A DNA stretch of 64,000 nucleotides from Actinopolyspora lacussalsi subsp. righensis (GCF_900116555.1 NZ_FPAT01000003.1:62001-126000), one strand, 5' to 3'; positions 35,678-45,702 are shown, counted from the stretch's first letter. Numbers and translations: made by a program. The notes: generated by a model not told the origin, from the letters alone.

Positions 35678-36286
35678 CTACCCGCCCAGTGGTCGGCCGA
35701 ACCGGATGGCGGGGCCGTCGTCCAACGGCAGGCGTGTCATCCCCATCGCACGGTAGAACGCGTGAGCGGCGGCATTGGTGGCCCGCACACCGAGCTGCAC
35801 CCCCGGGGAACCGGCCTGTTCCAGCGCGGTGAACAGTGTGCGCAGCAGCACCGCACCCAGTCCGCTGCGGCGGGCTCCGGAAAGCACGTTGATGTGCAGG
35901 TGCGAAGGATAGCTCCCCGAGTCCGGCAGCAGCATTCGCAGCGGTCGATGCAGCAACAACCGCAAGTGCTCGTCGGCGTCGTCGGACCGTTCCTCGGCAC
36001 CGGTGAGCGGATGACTGACCGCGAACGCCGGGCTCCACTCCCGCTGCCAGCGGTGGTAGAACTCGGTCGAGTCCAGCGCCGCCACCGCATAACCGAGCGG
36101 TTGTCCCGAGATCTCGGCCAGAAAGCACAGTCGCGGTTGCAGGGCGAGATAGGGCCCCGCGAAAACGTGGGCCATCAGCTCCGGGTCACGCAGGATGTGA
36201 CGCGAGTGCTCCCCCGCGTCCCCCGTGGCCACACAGATCCGACGTACCGCCACGGCGTCCTCGGGACGACAGGGACGGACTATCAC
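35678..36286 (-). CDS. GNAT-family acetyltransferase
   Basis: This 202-residue N-acetyltransferase has the GNAT fold: an N-terminal [16 protein letters not shown], the strand [18 protein letters not shown], acetyl-CoA loop [16 protein letters not shown] and C-terminal [16 protein letters not shown] loop of about 40 residues between strands ([17 protein letters not shown] and on) is longer than usual. The acceptor is unknown. Its ATG overlaps the recO stop by four bases, so it belongs to the recO-uppS transcription unit. Confidence 0.88.
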   Translation of the reverse strand: MIVRPCRPEDAVAVRRICVATGDAGEHSRHILRDPELMAHVFAGPYLALQPRLCFLAEISGQPLGYAVAALDSTEFYHRWQREWSPAFAVSHPLTGAEERSDDADEHLRLLLHRPLRMLLPDSGSYPSHLHINVLSGARRSGLGAVLLRTLFTALEQAGSPGVQLGVRATNAAAHAFYRAMGMTRLPLDDGPAIRFGRPLGG

Positions 36287-37191
36287 GAATCCCCCGATCC
36301 GGCGACGGAATCGTGCTGGGACGATCCGGACTGGGCCGACTGGGCAGCCCCGGTCGGAGTGTCGCGCTCGACCGAGTCCTCGACCCCGCTCGCGCGTTGC
36401 CGGATGAGCTCGGGCACGGGATTCGGCGATTCGTGCTCACGCACCTCTGGATCGGCCGCCGCGTGTCGCTCGACCAGGGGCAACGACCGCAACCGGTGCT
36501 CCAGATGCCATTGCAGGTGAGCGGCGACCAACCCGCTGGCCTCACCGCGCACGGACTCACCGGAGTCCTCCGCCACTGCCCACTCGCCGTTGAGCAGGGC
36601 GTTCAGCAGTCGGATCGTCGTGGCGGCCGGACGAACCGCGCCCGTGGGCCTGCACTCGGCGCAGACAGTGCCTCCCGCGGCCACGCTGAACGCCGGGTGT
36701 GGCCCGGCGAGACCGCAACGGGCGCATTCGCCCAACGCCGGTGACCACCCGGCGAACGCCATGGCCCGCAGCACGAAGGAGTCCAGCACCAACGAGGGAT
36801 CCCGGTCTCTGCCGCTGAAGGCGCGCAGCGCCCCGACGGTGAGCAGGTACACGCGCAGCACCGGTTCGCGTTCCTCCGCGACGATGCGGTCGACGGTCTC
36901 CAACGCGGCGCAGGCCGTGGTGTAGCGCCGGTAGTCACCGACTATCCCCATCCCGAAGGCGTCCAGGGTCTGCACCTGGGTGATCACATCGAGCGTTCTT
37001 CCGGTGTGCAGCTGGACATCCACGTGTGCGAACGGTTCCAGCCTGGCGCCGAACCGGGAGCCGGTGCGACGCACCCCCTTGGCCACGGCGCGCACCTTGC
37101 CGTACCGCCGGGTCAGCAGCGTGACGATCCGGTCGGCCTCGCCGAGCTTGCCCACGCGCAGCACGACACCGACATCCCGATACAGGCTCAC
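36283..37191 (-). CDS. recO: DNA repair protein RecO
   Basis: RecO loads RecA onto single-stranded DNA with RecR and anneals strands in gap repair. Seen: the OB-fold start SLYRDVGVVLRVGKLGEADR, VRAVAKGVRRTGSRFGARLEPF, a zinc site CARCG and CAEC, and GLVAAHLQWHLEHRLRSLPL. GTG at 37191 matches the mycobacterial start; the frame is open 38 codons upstream. The C-terminus carries about 50 extra residues rich in Ser, Gln and Asp compared with the mycobacterial protein. Synteny uppS-recO-era is conserved. Confidence 0.94.
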   Translation of the reverse strand: MSLYRDVGVVLRVGKLGEADRIVTLLTRRYGKVRAVAKGVRRTGSRFGARLEPFAHVDVQLHTGRTLDVITQVQTLDAFGMGIVGDYRRYTTACAALETVDRIVAEEREPVLRVYLLTVGALRAFSGRDRDPSLVLDSFVLRAMAFAGWSPALGECARCGLAGPHPAFSVAAGGTVCAECRPTGAVRPAATTIRLLNALLNGEWAVAEDSGESVRGEASGLVAAHLQWHLEHRLRSLPLVERHAAADPEVREHESPNPVPELIRQRASGVEDSVERDTPTGAAQSAQSGSSQHDSVAGSGDS

Positions 37192-37217
37192 GTTCGCATC
37201 ATCCCATCGCGGGGGAC

Positions 37218-37631
37218 TCAGGTGGACAGCGTCGTCAGGGGCGGAACGGGAATGTTGCGGAGGATCGTCCACAGCAGCAGCCCCGCCCCCAGCAGGTACG
37301 CGCACGCCGCCCCGCCGCGGCCCGCGGGCCAGATCCGCCGTGTTCTGCCCAGCTCGAAACGTGCCGCCGCCACGAACAAGGACAGCGCCACCGGGGACAA
37401 CACCAACAGTGCGAAGGCGTTGAAATCCAGGGCGAGCAACGGATCACCCGCCAGCAACGCCCGGAGCATGCGGGTGCCCCCGCACATGGGGCCGTCCAGT
37501 CCCAGCATCTTGAACGGGCACGGCGGCTCCACGGGTGAGATCAGCAACACCGCGGCGAGGACGCCGAGCCCGACGGCCACCGAAAGCGTACGGAGCGGCC
37601 CGAATCGACGGGACGCGGATCCGGTTCCCAA
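37218..37631 (-). CDS. DUF2752 membrane protein
   Basis: This 137-residue membrane protein of the DUF2752 family has three or four helices. The hallmark CPFKMLGLDGPMCGGTRML follows the first helix: a cysteine, then a second cysteine in the C-G-x-TR motif. Function is unknown. DUF2752 genes often lie next to DUF4190 genes, as here, where the DUF4190 gene is divergent across 356 bases. It is 26 bases before the recO start, so cotranscription is likely. Confidence 0.9.
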   Translation of the reverse strand: MGTGSASRRFGPLRTLSVAVGLGVLAAVLLISPVEPPCPFKMLGLDGPMCGGTRMLRALLAGDPLLALDFNAFALLVLSPVALSLFVAAARFELGRTRRIWPAGRGGAACAYLLGAGLLLWTILRNIPVPPLTTLST

Positions 37632-37987
37632 GAATCACCTCCGACGACTCCCCGGGCTGGGCACGCTTGTCCCACCTCGATGTCCGGCGAACGCGCGGGA
37701 GTCCGGCTCGCGGCCACGACCGTGGGGCACGAAGGGCTCCCCGCTTACGATTTCGGGGCGCTCACGGGAAAAGCGCCTCGGTACGGTTCTCGTACCGCAC
37801 GATTTCTCCCACGGCGAGGAACCGCAAGGGTGGGGTGCCGCATCGAATCCGTACTACCCCGGCGGACGAGAATCCACTGCCGACGCCGACCGAGCAGGTC
37901 GTACCCACGGCTCAGCCGGTTCGGGACGGTGCGTCACTTCGGTCGTCCGGCGTGGTTGGATCTTGCCGACAACCCGGAAGGAGCAGC
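37632..37987. other. divergent intergenic region, DUF2752 and DUF4190 genes
   Basis: Both promoters should lie here. Open frames on the plus strand before 37988 look like fortuitous extensions of the DUF4190 frame. No repeat or RNA element was recognised. Confidence 0.45.
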
Positions 37988-38488
37988 ATGAGCGATCCGT
38001 ACGACCCGAATCCGCACAATCCGCCGTCGGACAGCGGTGGCTTTCCCCATCCCTACCAGGGGTCGTACGGCGGGGGTGGTTATCCCGGTTACCAGCCGGG
38101 TCAACCGCACCCGCAGTACCAGCAGCACCCCCAATACCAGCAGTACCCCCAGTATCAGCAGTACCCGCCGGCCCAACCGGGCGGACCGGTTTATCTCACT
38201 GCGCAGCCTCCCCGGAACAACGGAATGGCGATCACCTCGATGGTGCTCTCGCTGTCGAGCATCCTGTTGACATGCATGTGGGGACTGGGGCTCATACCGG
38301 CGATCCTGGGCGTAGTGTTCGGGCACGTGGCCAAGAAACAGATCCGGCGCGACGGGACCGAGGGAGACGGCATGGCCACGGCCGGGCTGGTGGTCGGCTA
38401 CTGCGTGCTCGGGCTGGCGCTCCTGGCGATCGTGCCGCTGATCTTGTTCGGCATCGCCACCATGCCGTTGATAGCGACAAACGCGTAG
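37988..38488 (+). CDS. DUF4190 membrane protein with Gln/Tyr-rich N-terminus
   Basis: This 166-residue protein begins with a disordered cytoplasmic part rich in Pro, Tyr, Gln and Gly, including an imperfect repeat of HPQYQQ/YPQYQQ (18-bp period, about 38112-38165), then a DUF4190 domain with two helices: GMAITSMVLSLSSILLT, GHVAKKQIRRDGTEGDGMATAGLVVGY. The conserved G-x-x-A-K-x-I and GxxxA-x-AGLxxGY motifs are present. ATG follows AAGGAGCAGC. Function unknown; such proteins often accompany DUF2752 genes. Confidence 0.9.
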   Translation: MSDPYDPNPHNPPSDSGGFPHPYQGSYGGGGYPGYQPGQPHPQYQQHPQYQQYPQYQQYPPAQPGGPVYLTAQPPRNNGMAITSMVLSLSSILLTCMWGLGLIPAILGVVFGHVAKKQIRRDGTEGDGMATAGLVVGYCVLGLALLAIVPLILFGIATMPLIATNA

Positions 38489-38815
38489 TGCGGAGAGCAC
38501 CACTCGCGTCAGGACCAACACCATGACGGCTGGAGGCAGCACTCGCGGGACCGCTACTCGGCTGGATCATCACGACGCGCTGACCCTCGATGGCAGTGAT
38601 CATCGCGAACCGGTCACCGCTACGACCCCGGACTCCGGCCCGCGAGAAACCAGTGGCGCCGGGCCTGAGTCGGACCCATCGCGAGGCGGCGGGCAGGTGG
38701 CGTATCGCCGCTGGATGTGCCCCGCCGCCCTGCTGTGGACCGGACTCACACACCGGAACGTTCCAACCCGGTCGAAGGTACGATCACGCGAGCCGAACGA
38801 GCTCGCGCCGCGACT
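38489..38815. other. convergent intergenic region, DUF4190 gene and era
   Basis: An open frame at 38523-38819 lacks resemblance to any family and I do not accept it. A perfect 10-bp palindrome GGAACGTTCC lies at 38755-38764. Otherwise nothing was seen. Confidence 0.45.
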
Positions 38816-39724
38816 CTAGAAGCCCAGCTTGCGCAGCTGCTTGGGATCGCGCTGCCATTCCTTGGCGACCTTCACCTGCAGATCCAGGTAAATCTTGCTG
38901 CCCAGCAGCGCCTGGATGTGCCGCCTGGCGGTCTCGCCGACCTCCTTGAGGCGTTCCCCGCTCCTACCGATCACGATGGCCTTCTGGCTGGAACGCTCCA
39001 CGTACAGCGATGCGTAGATGTCCACCAGGTTGTCGTAGCCCTCCCTGGGGGCCATCTCGTCGATGGCCACCGCCAGTGAGTGCGGCAGTTCGTCACGCAC
39101 CCCTTCCAGGGCCGACTCGCGGATGAGTTCGGAGATCAACGACTCCTCGGGCTCGTCGGTGATCTCGCCGTCCGGGTACAGCTGCGGTCCCTCCGGAACC
39201 TGCCGCACCAGCAGATCGGAGAGCACATCCATCTGGAACCGGTCCACCGCCGAGACCGGGACGATCTCGGTGAAGTCCATGAGTTCCTGCATGGCGACCA
39301 GTTGTTGGGCCACGCGTGGTCTGCTCACCACGTCGGTCTTGGTGACGACACCGATCACCGGGGTACGACGGGCCACCTTGGCGAGCTCCGCGGCGATGTG
39401 GCGATCGCCGGGACCGATCTTCTGGTCGGCGGGCACGCAGAAGCCGATGACATCGACCTCGGACCACGTTTCGTGCACCAGGTCGTTGAGTCGTTCTCCC
39501 AGCAGGGTCCGGGGACGGTGCAGTCCCGGCGTGTCCACGATGACCAACTGCGCGTCGGTCCGGTGCACGATCCCTCGGATCGCGTGCCGCGTGGTCTGCG
39601 GCTTGCTGGAGGTGATGGCCACCTTCGTGCCGACGAGCGCGTTGGTCAACGTCGACTTGCCGGCGTTGGGACGTCCCACGAAGCAGGCGAATCCGGATCG
39701 ATGTGTTTCGCTTGAGCTGGTCAC
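38816..39724 (-). CDS. era: GTPase Era
   Basis: Era is a GTPase that binds 16S rRNA 3' end and helps 30S subunit maturation. Seen: G1 GRPNAGKST, G2 region SSKPQTTRHAIRGI, G3 DTPGLH, G4 TKTDVV, and a C-terminal KH domain (about 215-302; VERSSQKAIVIGRSGERLKEVG and LGSKIYLDLQVKVAKEWQ). The 302 residues are normal. GTG at 39724 is preferred to an upstream ATG that adds ten residues. In mycobacteria it lies before the CDD-like, CorC-like, ybeY and phoH genes; here ClC and MarR genes are inserted. Confidence 0.96.
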   Translation of the reverse strand: MTSSSETHRSGFACFVGRPNAGKSTLTNALVGTKVAITSSKPQTTRHAIRGIVHRTDAQLVIVDTPGLHRPRTLLGERLNDLVHETWSEVDVIGFCVPADQKIGPGDRHIAAELAKVARRTPVIGVVTKTDVVSRPRVAQQLVAMQELMDFTEIVPVSAVDRFQMDVLSDLLVRQVPEGPQLYPDGEITDEPEESLISELIRESALEGVRDELPHSLAVAIDEMAPREGYDNLVDIYASLYVERSSQKAIVIGRSGERLKEVGETARRHIQALLGSKIYLDLQVKVAKEWQRDPKQLRKLGF

Positions 39725-39842
39725 GGCTCTATTCTGACGTGCCCGCCATCCCACCGACGTGCGGGGAGCCCGGTCACCTCACCGCTACCCACGGCGGGTG
39801 GAGCCGAACGGGCCCCCGAGAGCACGTCCTTGAAAACCGTTC

Positions 39843-41618
39843 TCAGCCGCTGTTGGCGGTCGTCCCCATACAGCTCAACAGCGTTCGGTGGCTGATCCAA
39901 CCGACCGGTTGGGTGCCCTGCTCCTCCAGCACGGGAGCGGCGGTCACCTCGACGGAGACCAGCGAGTCGAGCGCGTCGACGAGCTTGCTCCCGGAAACGA
40001 TCGCCGGGGGAATCTCCAGCAGGTCGCCGACCTCGCCGTTGTCCACGGTGCCGTCCCCGAGCACTTCGGCCACGGCCCCCGCCGTGACACACCCCTTGTA
40101 GCGCCCTTCGTCGTCCAACACGGGCAGCACGGAGTCAGTGCTCTGGGCCAGCCGTCGCGCGGCTTCGGAGAGCCTGGTCCGCGTGGTCAACGTTTCCGGC
40201 AGCGGATCCATCACGTCGGCGACCGTGCGGTCCGGCAACCGACCACGCCGTTGCCTGGCGTCGAGGTCGATGCCGCGCCTGCTCAGCTTGGTGGTGTAGA
40301 TCGTGTCCCTGCTGAGTGTTCTGCTGATCAACGTCGCGACCACGACGGCGAGCATCAGTGGCAGGATGATCGAGTACTGCCCGGTCAACTCGAACAGGAT
40401 GATCACAGCCGTCATGGGTGCCCGTGCCGATCCGGCGAAGGCCGCCCCCATTCCGATGAGCCCGTAGGCTCCCGGCGATCCGGCGATCTCCGGGATCAGT
40501 CCGTGAGCGACCAGGCCGAACGCGGTGCCGCCCATGCCGCCGATGAACAGGGCGGGTGCGAACACGCCCCCGGATCCGCCGATACCGATGGTGAGGCTGG
40601 TGGCGATCATCTTGCCCAGCAGCAGTATCACCAGGAACCAGATGGCGTAGTTGCCGTTGATGGCGTTGCCCAGCACCGGATAGCCGACGCCGTACATCTG
40701 CGGCAGCACCAGCAACAGCAGGCCGAGGAACAACCCGCCGACGCCGGGACGCAGCCACTCCGGACCGCGCCATATTCGGTCGCAGAGGTCCTCTATGCGG
40801 TAGAGGACCTTGGAGAACAGCACCCCGGCGGCACCGATGAGCACGCCGAGCAGCGCGAACAGCAGGAATTCGCTCGGGTTCCGCAGGTGGAAGTCGGGCA
40901 GCGAGAGGAACGCCTCGTTGCCCATCACGGCACGTCCGATCACGCTGGCGGTGACACTGGACAGCACCACGGCGCCGAAGGACTCCACCGTGAAGTCGCG
41001 CAGGATGAGCTCCATCGCGAAGAACGGTCCCGCCATGGGGGCGTTGAACGTGGCGGCGATGCCGCCTGCCGCGCCGCAGGCGACCAGCACTCGCATTCTC
41101 CGCTCGGTGAGCCGCATGCCGCGTCCCATGGTCGAGCCGAGCGCGGACCCGATCTGCACGATCGGACCTTCCCTGCCGACTGATCCGCCACCACCGATGC
41201 ACAGCGCCGAGGCCAGAGCCTTGACCAGACTGACCTGAGGTTTTATCCGGCCGCCGCGTTCCGATACGGCGTACATGACCTCGGGAACACCGTGTCCCTT
41301 GGCTTCGGGAGCGAACCAGTAGACCAGTGGGCCGTAGATGAGTCCCGCGATGGCGGGGACCAGCACCAGAAACCAGATTCCGAGGCCGGGCAACCAGGGG
41401 TGTGGCGCACCGGGCACGTCGGTGTATTCGGGACGTCCGGAGAACAGCTCGGTCGCGGACGTGATCAGCCACCGAAAGGCTATGGCGCCGAGCCCCGAAC
41501 CGAGGCCGACCAGCAGTGCGAGGGCCATCAGGCCGCTGCCACGTTCGCGGAGCCAGATTCCGATCCGCCCACGTACCGCTACGGGCAGGGCTATCGATCG
41601 TTTTACGGCTTCCGCCAT
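39843..41618 (-). CDS. ClC-type chloride channel/antiporter with CBS domains
   Basis: This 591-residue protein has about a dozen membrane helices followed by paired CBS domains (from about residue 455). Selectivity motifs are present: KGHGVPEVM, GGGGSVGREGP with the gating glutamate in GREGP, and GGSGGVFAPALF. The gating Glu suggests gated chloride transport, either channel or H+/Cl- exchange. ATG at 41618 is the likely start. A perfect 15-bp palindrome begins five bases upstream, between it and a divergent marR gene, so MarR control is likely. The pair interrupts an otherwise conserved era-to-phoH order. Confidence 0.93.
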   Translation of the reverse strand: MAEAVKRSIALPVAVRGRIGIWLRERGSGLMALALLVGLGSGLGAIAFRWLITSATELFSGRPEYTDVPGAPHPWLPGLGIWFLVLVPAIAGLIYGPLVYWFAPEAKGHGVPEVMYAVSERGGRIKPQVSLVKALASALCIGGGGSVGREGPIVQIGSALGSTMGRGMRLTERRMRVLVACGAAGGIAATFNAPMAGPFFAMELILRDFTVESFGAVVLSSVTASVIGRAVMGNEAFLSLPDFHLRNPSEFLLFALLGVLIGAAGVLFSKVLYRIEDLCDRIWRGPEWLRPGVGGLFLGLLLLVLPQMYGVGYPVLGNAINGNYAIWFLVILLLGKMIATSLTIGIGGSGGVFAPALFIGGMGGTAFGLVAHGLIPEIAGSPGAYGLIGMGAAFAGSARAPMTAVIILFELTGQYSIILPLMLAVVVATLISRTLSRDTIYTTKLSRRGIDLDARQRRGRLPDRTVADVMDPLPETLTTRTRLSEAARRLAQSTDSVLPVLDDEGRYKGCVTAGAVAEVLGDGTVDNGEVGDLLEIPPAIVSGSKLVDALDSLVSVEVTAAPVLEEQGTQPVGWISHRTLLSCMGTTANSG

Positions 41619-41622
41619 CACC

Positions 41623-41637
41623 GTTGCATGATGCAAC
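41623..41637. promoter_or_regulatory. perfect 15-bp MarR-type operator
   Basis: GTTGCAT-G-ATGCAAC is a perfect palindrome between the ClC gene start (41618, minus) and the MarR gene start (41673, plus). TTGC-GCAA half-sites are typical of MarR-family operators. It overlaps the ribosome-site zone of the ClC gene, so binding could block transcription of both genes. Confidence 0.7.
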
Positions 41638-41672
41638 TCTTGCCCTGTGCACGTCAATGTGAAAATGGCGAC

Positions 41673-42173
41673 ATGCGTAACGAAATGCCGCCGAACGGTG
41701 ACGAGGTGGACGCGATCACCGAGGCGGTGCTGACCGCTTCCCGGTTACTGGTGGGAGTCTCGGCGAAATCGGTCGCCGCGGTTGCCGGGCCGATCACGCT
41801 GCCGCAGTTCCGACTGCTGGTGGCCCTCGGCTCGCGGGGCCCGTTGAAGCTGGTCTCGCTCGCGGAGATGCTGGGAGTGAATCCGTCCACGGCGACCAGA
41901 ACGGTGGACAGGCTGGTCACAGCGGGGTGGGCGCAGCGCAACAGCAATCCCGAGTCCCGGCGGGAGATCACGGTCAGCCTCACCGAAGCGGGCCGCGACC
42001 TGGTGGATCGGGTTACCGAGTACCGCCGTAGCGAGATCTCGGCCATCGTCGAACGGATCCCGCACGAGGATCGCGCTGGGTTGGTGCGGGCGTTGCAGGC
42101 CTTCACCGAAGCGGGGGAGGAACCACCACCACGTGCCTCCCCCTACGACGCGGGACTGACCGAGTGGCGTTGA
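41673..42173 (+). CDS. MarR-family transcriptional regulator
   Basis: This 166-residue winged-helix dimer has ITLPQFRLLVALGSRGPLK, the recognition region LAEMLGVNPSTATRTVDRL, wing NPESRREITVSLTEAG and a C-terminal dimerisation helix. ATG at 41673 is the first in-frame start before the domain. It is divergent from the ClC gene, with a perfect palindrome between them. The ligand is unknown; control of chloride or proton transport is inferred from the neighbour only. Confidence 0.92.
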   Translation: MRNEMPPNGDEVDAITEAVLTASRLLVGVSAKSVAAVAGPITLPQFRLLVALGSRGPLKLVSLAEMLGVNPSTATRTVDRLVTAGWAQRNSNPESRREITVSLTEAGRDLVDRVTEYRRSEISAIVERIPHEDRAGLVRALQAFTEAGEEPPPRASPYDAGLTEWR

Positions 42174-42200
42174 GCCACCGGCCGGCACCGGTCGGATTCG

Positions 42201-42566
42201 TCAGGTCCCTCGCGAGAGCTCGACGACCTCGCCGTCACCGCCCGCCCGGAACACCGGTGCCGTACTCGCCAGCTCCCGAACCGCCGCCACCGAGTCGGCA
42301 TCCACTTCATCCGCCTCAGTGACAACGGCCGCCGCTTCCAGCTCCTCGGCCCCACTGGAGGTGGCGGCGGCCACCGCCACCTGCAACGCGGTCAGCCGCA
42401 GCGCGGTCAATCGCACGGTGCAGCCGGTGTAGGTTCTGCCGTCGGTGTCGCGCACGGCGGCGCCCTCCGCCGCGCCGATGCGCGCCCGCGCCGACCGCGC
42501 CAACGTCACGATCTTGCCGTCCTCGGGGTCGAGCCGCTCGGCCACGGTCTCGATGCGTTCAGCCAT
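42201..42566 (-). CDS. cytidine deaminase-fold protein lacking the catalytic motif
   Basis: This 121-residue protein aligns with cytidine deaminase through [27 protein letters not shown], where active enzymes have the TGCNVEN... then CAE zinc motif; here that place reads TALQV and the later PCxxC motif is missing. It therefore cannot be an active deaminase of the usual kind. A similar small gene sits between era and the CorC-like gene in mycobacteria, so the loss is old. ATG at 42566 overlaps the upstream gene's stop by eight bases; 42587 is an alternative start. Function unknown. Confidence 0.82.
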   Translation of the reverse strand: MAERIETVAERLDPEDGKIVTLARSARARIGAAEGAAVRDTDGRTYTGCTVRLTALRLTALQVAVAAATSSGAEELEAAAVVTEADEVDADSVAAVRELASTAPVFRAGGDGEVVELSRGT

Positions 42567-43890
42567 GTTGCGAATTCCTTTCGTCATCGGCGGTGTTGTG
42601 CCCGTTGGACTCACTCGCCCTGCGAACCAGCAACGCGTTGATCCGGATACGGCCGCGATGGTCCTTACCCCCTTCGGCACGCAACCGGAGTCCGGATATC
42701 TCGGCCTCGGCCCCGGGGAGGGGGACACGGCCGAGGCGCTGCGCGAGCAACCCGCCGACGGTCTCGACCTCGGAATCGTCGAGCTCCACCTCGAACAGGC
42801 TCGCGAGATCGGCCACCGGCAACCGTGAACTGACCCGAACCAGTTCCTCGTCGAGCCACTCGACCGGGCGGTGTTCCTCCCGGTCTGACTCGTCGGTGAT
42901 CTCACCGACGATCTCCTCGATGATGTCCTCGATGGTCAGCAGTCCCGCCGTGCCGCCGTACTCGTCCACGGCTATAGCCATGTGACTGCGCGAGAGCTGC
43001 ATCTCCTTGAGCAACTCGTCCAGCCGCTTGGAGTCCGGCACGAAACTGGCCTCCCGCATCAGCTCGGAGACCCGGACGCTCTCGGAATCGGAGGACTCGC
43101 CGCGCTCGGTGGTCATCCTGGCCAGTTCCTTGAGCGTGACGATCCCGACGATGTCGTCGACACTGTCACCGATCACGGGAATACGGGAGAAACCGGAACG
43201 CAGGGCGAGCGCCAGTGCCTGCCGGGGAGTCTTGACGCGCTCGATCCAGATCATCTCGGTGCGCGGCACCATCACCTCGCGTGCCGTGGTGTCGCCGAGC
43301 TCGAAGACCGAGTGGATCATCTCGCGCTCACCGGCGGCGACCACGCCGCGTTCCCCGGCCAGATCGACGAGTTCCCGCAGCTCCACTTCCGAGGAGAACG
43401 GCCCCTCACGGAAACCACGGCCGGGAGTGATGGCGTTTCCCACGAAAATCAGCAACCGCGTCAGCGGGTTGAGCAGACGGGCCAGCACGGCTACCGGTCC
43501 CGCCACCACGAGTCCCACCCCGTAGGGATGCTGGCGACCTATGGTTCGCGGTCCCACGCCGACGAGCACGTAGGAAACCACCAACATGATCAGCACGGCG
43601 AACAGCACCGACCAGCCGGGCGTGGCACTCACCTCGAGCACCATCACGGTTACCAGCACCGTCGCGGTGAGCTCGCAGGTCAACCGCAACAGCAGCAACA
43701 GGTTGACGTGCCTGGGGCGGTCGGCCAGCACCCTGGCGAACTGTGCCGCTCCGGCTCTTCCCTGCCGCAGTAGCTCCTCGACTCTGGCGTGCGAAGCCGT
43801 TCCGATGGCCGCGTCGGCAGCCGCGAACACACCGGCCGCCAACACCAACAACACGGCCCACACCAGCAGCGCCATGATTCCGGTGAACAC
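42559..43890 (-). CDS. CorC/HlyC-type CBS transmembrane protein
   Basis: This 443-residue protein has an N-terminal CNNM-type (DUF21) membrane domain with three or four helices (about 1-150), then paired CBS domains ([64 protein letters not shown]) and a small CorC_HlyC domain. Relatives take part in Mg/Co efflux. GTG at 43890 is chosen; ATG at 43875 is close, both just after the ybeY stop. Synteny ybeY-phoH is mycobacterial. Residues equal to hemolysin do not imply toxicity. Confidence 0.9.
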   Translation of the reverse strand: MFTGIMALLVWAVLLVLAAGVFAAADAAIGTASHARVEELLRQGRAGAAQFARVLADRPRHVNLLLLLRLTCELTATVLVTVMVLEVSATPGWSVLFAVLIMLVVSYVLVGVGPRTIGRQHPYGVGLVVAGPVAVLARLLNPLTRLLIFVGNAITPGRGFREGPFSSEVELRELVDLAGERGVVAAGEREMIHSVFELGDTTAREVMVPRTEMIWIERVKTPRQALALALRSGFSRIPVIGDSVDDIVGIVTLKELARMTTERGESSDSESVRVSELMREASFVPDSKRLDELLKEMQLSRSHMAIAVDEYGGTAGLLTIEDIIEEIVGEITDESDREEHRPVEWLDEELVRVSSRLPVADLASLFEVELDDSEVETVGGLLAQRLGRVPLPGAEAEISGLRLRAEGGKDHRGRIRINALLVRRASESNGHNTADDERNSQHG

Positions 43891-43904
43891 TATGAGAAAG
43901 TCCG

Positions 43905-44471
43905 TTACCGTTCGGAATCGCCGTCGGCCGTGGCCTCCTGGGACTCGTCGAGCCCCACCACACCCAACACTCGTGAATCGGCGTCGCGTTGCTGTGCGGC
44001 GCGATCGGCCTCCGTCTTGGCCTCGCGGAACTCGGCGAGCAGCCGGTTCTGCAACGCGAACATCTCGCGTTCCTCCTCCGGCTCGGCGTGGTCGTAGCCG
44101 AGCAGATGCAGCACCCCGTGCACCGTGAGCAGGTAGAGTTCGTCCTCCATCCCGTGACCGGCCTTGCGCGCCTGATCCCTGGCGAACTCGGGACACAGCA
44201 CGATGTCACCGAGCAGTCCCGGGCTGGTCTCGGTGGAGTCCTGCCCGCGTGGCGCCTCGTACTCCTCCATGGGGAACGCCATCACGTCGGTGGGACCGGA
44301 CAGGTCCATCCAGCGTTCGTGCAGGTCGGCCATCACGTCGAGCTCGACCAGCACGATGGACAGCTCGGCCAACCTGCTCACACCCATGCGGTCCAGCGTG
44401 AAACGGGCAACGGAGACGATGGTGGTCTCGGGCACCCGTACGACGGACTCGTTGGCTATCTCGATACTCAT
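43905..44471 (-). CDS. ybeY: endoribonuclease YbeY
   Basis: YbeY is a zinc endoribonuclease in 16S rRNA 3'-end maturation and ribosome quality control. The zinc motif [11 protein letters not shown] is complete, with DVMAFPMEE before it and [10 protein letters not shown]. The C-terminus is about 35 residues longer than in Escherichia coli and rich in acidic residues and Ala. Its ATG overlaps the phoH stop by four bases. It lies with phoH and era in a typical RNA-processing cluster. Confidence 0.95.
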   Translation of the reverse strand: MSIEIANESVVRVPETTIVSVARFTLDRMGVSRLAELSIVLVELDVMADLHERWMDLSGPTDVMAFPMEEYEAPRGQDSTETSPGLLGDIVLCPEFARDQARKAGHGMEDELYLLTVHGVLHLLGYDHAEPEEEREMFALQNRLLAEFREAKTEADRAAQQRDADSRVLGVVGLDESQEATADGDSER

Positions 44472-45604
44472 GCCTGCTCGTGCGCCCGCCCCTCGGAGAT
44501 TCGTGTCTTTCGGGCAGGATTGCCGCCCTCACCGTCCTGATGTTCCTGCCAACGGTCGTACGCGTTGACGATCTCACCGACCAGGCGATGCCGCACCACG
44601 TCCTGGCTGTCCAGGGTCGAGAACAGGATGTCGTCGATCCCCTCCAGGATCTCGCGGACGACCTTGAGTCCGCTGCGCTGACCACCGGGCAGGTCGATCT
44701 GCGTCACGTCACCGGTAACCACGATCTTGGAGCCGAACCCCAACCTGGTCAGAAACATCTTCATCTGTTCCGGCGTGGTGTTCTGCGCCTCGTCGAGGAT
44801 GATGAAGGCGTCGTTGAGGGTACGTCCGCGCATGTAGGCCAACGGGGCGACCTCAATGGTTCCGGCCTGGGTCAGCCTGGGGACCGATTCGGGGTCGATC
44901 ATGTCGTACAGCGCGTCGTAGAGCGGCCGCAGATAGGGATCGATCTTCTCGTAGAGACTTCCCGGCAGATACCCCAACCGCTCCCCGGCCTCCACGGCGG
45001 GCCGGATGAGGATGATGCGGTTGACCTCCTTGGCCTGCAGAGCCTGCACCGCCTTGGCCATCGCCAGATAGGTCTTGCCGGTTCCGGCCGGTCCGATGCC
45101 GAAGACGACCGTGTTCTCGTCGATGGCGTCGACGTACCGTTTCTGGTTGGCGGTCTTCGGACGGATACTGCGCCCGCGACGGGACAGCACGTCCATGGTC
45201 AGCACGTCACTGGGTGAGTCCCCGTTACTGGTGGAAAGCATCGTCACGCTGCGACGCACGATGTCGGGGGTGAGCTGGTTGCCCTTGGAAACCAGCTCGA
45301 TGAGTTCGTCGAACACCCGCTCGGCGAACGCGACCTCGGTGGGCTCCCCGGAGATGCTCACCTCGTTGCCCCGTACGTGGACATCGGCGTCGAGTGCCTC
45401 CTCCGCGGTCCGAAGGTTCTCGTCCTTCGAGCCGAGCAGGGCGAGCACCGCCGTGTCGGGCACTGTTCGGGTGGACTGTGCCTTCTGGGGCTGGGACGAC
45501 TCGTTTCCCGAACGAGCCGCCGCCCCGTCCGCTGCGGTTCCGGCCACGCTGTTACCGGCCTGCTTCCTGCGCTGAAGCGCGATTTCGGTACTGGATCCTG
45601 TCAC
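44468..45604 (-). CDS. phoH: PhoH-family ATPase
   Basis: This 378-residue P-loop ATPase of the PhoH family is related to superfamily I helicase cores and functionally linked to YbeY in RNA metabolism. Seen: Walker [14 protein letters not shown], Walker [16 protein letters not shown], sensor [10 protein letters not shown] and [16 protein letters not shown]. An N-terminal KH-like part (about 50-130) precedes the ATPase. GTG at 45604 is taken as start, since the frame upstream to 45673 has no ribosome site and is not conserved. It overlaps ybeY. Confidence 0.93.
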   Translation of the reverse strand: MTGSSTEIALQRRKQAGNSVAGTAADGAAARSGNESSQPQKAQSTRTVPDTAVLALLGSKDENLRTAEEALDADVHVRGNEVSISGEPTEVAFAERVFDELIELVSKGNQLTPDIVRRSVTMLSTSNGDSPSDVLTMDVLSRRGRSIRPKTANQKRYVDAIDENTVVFGIGPAGTGKTYLAMAKAVQALQAKEVNRIILIRPAVEAGERLGYLPGSLYEKIDPYLRPLYDALYDMIDPESVPRLTQAGTIEVAPLAYMRGRTLNDAFIILDEAQNTTPEQMKMFLTRLGFGSKIVVTGDVTQIDLPGGQRSGLKVVREILEGIDDILFSTLDSQDVVRHRLVGEIVNAYDRWQEHQDGEGGNPARKTRISEGRAHEQA

Positions 45605-45702
45605 TGTCAATGGTAGAGCAACGAACAACTGGATTAGCGCCGATGTTCGTTCTCCGGAACGCGCCGAGCACACCCCGCTGTCGGTGTGGTCAGGTCGACC
45701 GG

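Noticed and set aside
38523-38819. 98-codon plus-strand frame between the DUF4190 gene and era
   Set aside because: Weak ribosome site, no resemblance to any family, and it reads into the end of era.
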